This document shows, in pieces, positions 63,074 to 64,000 of a stretch of DNA of 64,000 bases (position 1 is its first letter; each line of letters begins with the position of its first letter). A program made the translations under genes and the position numbers. A model generated the notes under the pieces. That model saw only the letters and a program-made list of their open reading frames with translations, made no database searches and was not told where the DNA came from. The DNA is from Ascarosepion bandense (taxonomy: Eukaryota > Mollusca > Cephalopoda > Sepiida > Sepiidae): the NCBI GenBank assembly GCA_037127315.1, contig JBBBDQ010000447.1, positions 221,501 through 285,500 of the forward strand, given 5' to 3'.

Positions 63074-63388
63074 CGATTTTCTGCACTATTGTAAGAACTG
63101 CAACCCTGAAACCTCTGAATATCTTTTCTTATGTCTTTGTCTATCAGTGTATCAAATTTGATTAAAATCGGACCATTCCTTCCATAACCCGATTTTTCTA
63201 TTTTCGATATTTATCGGGGGTATCTCGACACAAAATCTAGGGAAGAACATTCGCAGACGCTTATAGTACAGCTGTGTAAATTTTCAAGAAAATGGGTTCA
63301 GCCTTTTCATAGTCTATAGTAAACGAACATACACAATCACACACACACACACACACAGACAAAGTTCCATTCATAAATAAGTTTAGAT
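62649..63388 (-). mobile_element. Helitron-like element, copy 9
   Basis: Complete copy: ACTAGCAGTATAACCCGGC hairpin end at 62,649 and AAATAAGTTTAGA at 63,388, with A|T flanks. Internal TA tract at about 63,037-63,070. Confidence 0.7.
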
Positions 63389-64000
63389 ATATATACATAT
63401 ATATATTTATAGTTAGAATCCACAATGAAACTATAAGTGAATATATAAGTGCATATGGATAATTGAATATATTGATAGAAGCCTCTGTATTCGTCCGAAT
63501 TTTGCGTTTATGTTTCTACGGGATTCACCGCACAGTGGTACAGATGTCTCTTCCGAATTCGTTTTAATATTCATCTACATAAACAAAGTTACAACAGCGA
63601 AAATCTTTTAATTTTAAAGTGATTCAAAAAAATTTTCAGACGACACAACTGAAACACTCTCTATAGTAAAAAAAGTCAATAAAATAACATTTTTATTGAT
63701 GTAATTCTATAAGAATAAAAAATAACGATCCTCGATTTTGAGTGTATGTACAATTTCGGAAAGTCTTAAAATTTCGACGGCAGGTTGTAAACGAGACTTT
63801 TGATAAAGTCTACAGAAATAAAAAAGCAAACGAAACAAAAAGGGCAAGTTTCGATCCTGTCAGGTTTGAATTTAACAAATAAGAACCAGGTCTTTTTATT
63901 GATTTTTTTTTCTTTCTTTATGTTCCGATTTTCTTTCAACTTCGGTTGTCTCGGCGTCAGGATTTCGCAGAGTAAACAAAAGTTTTTATCTTTAACCTAA
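63389..64000. other. No feature recognised
   Basis: AT-rich sequence to the window end. A short frame at 63,800-64,000 runs off the edge without recognisable domain. Confidence 0.4.

Overview
This looks like non-coding nuclear DNA of a metazoan, most likely a cephalopod mollusc and probably an octopus (inference). The signs are AT-rich sequence, many (TA)n tracts, GATA satellites, and a dense mix of tRNA- and 5S-rRNA-derived SINEs, RTE-like and CR1/jockey-like LINEs, Penelope-like elements (PLEs), a Ty3/gypsy element, Tigger, Tc1 and mariner remnants, and Helitron-like elements. I see no host protein-coding gene. Every coding stretch I can identify belongs to a transposable element, and almost all are broken. 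Family names come from motif recognition by eye; no database search was possible.

Layout. 0-5 kb: tandem ~150-bp units of an element with a LINE-like 3' tail, SINE fragments and an RTE 3' end. 5-9 kb: a Helitron-like element, tRNA-type SINEs and an inverted-repeat element with hammerhead-like arms. 8.7-11.6 kb: CR1/jockey-like LINE tails, a full tRNA-SINE and short palindromes. 12.9-14.35 kb: a PLE reverse-transcriptase remnant with a 5S/tRNA composite SINE inserted in it, flanked by a 12-bp target duplication. 14.5-15 kb: a 108-bp tandem repeat. 16-17.2 kb: a larger inverted-repeat element with hammerhead-like arms. 17.6-18.7 kb: a 235-bp direct repeat around a SINE-like insert. 20.6-21.5 kb: Tc1 remnants. 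22.2-25.7 kb: a decayed Ty3/gypsy element on the minus strand with two different LTRs. 25.7-30.2 kb: LINE, Helitron-like and mariner pieces. 30.2-31.6 kb: PLE terminal repeat and hammerhead-like repeats. 32-35.3 kb: GATA arrays and an RTE deletion derivative. 35.6-36.1 kb: a nearly complete composite SINE. 37.4-41.1 kb: a PLE cluster with the longest open frame of the window (RT plus GIY-YIG nuclease). 41.5 kb: a 60-bp-arm palindrome. 43.4-45.8 kb: RTE pieces, PLE terminal repeats and one canonical-looking hammerhead ribozyme. 46.2-48 kb: Tigger-derived 194-bp tandem units. 49-54 kb: Helitron-like elements with nested composite SINEs, one with three tandem 5S modules. 55-56.6 kb: a SINE/palindrome tandem array. 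57-61.8 kb: LINE and RTE remnants and a LINE-tailed VNTR element. 62.6-63.4 kb: a last Helitron-like copy.

The most interesting material is (a) composite SINEs with a 5S rRNA-like head fused to a tRNA-like head, (b) hammerhead-ribozyme folds in several repeat families, including both arms of foldback elements bounded by (TA)n, (c) PLE terminal repeats that always break at a (TA)n tract and then join different partners, and (d) a ~57-bp palindrome shared between SINE and LINE contexts.
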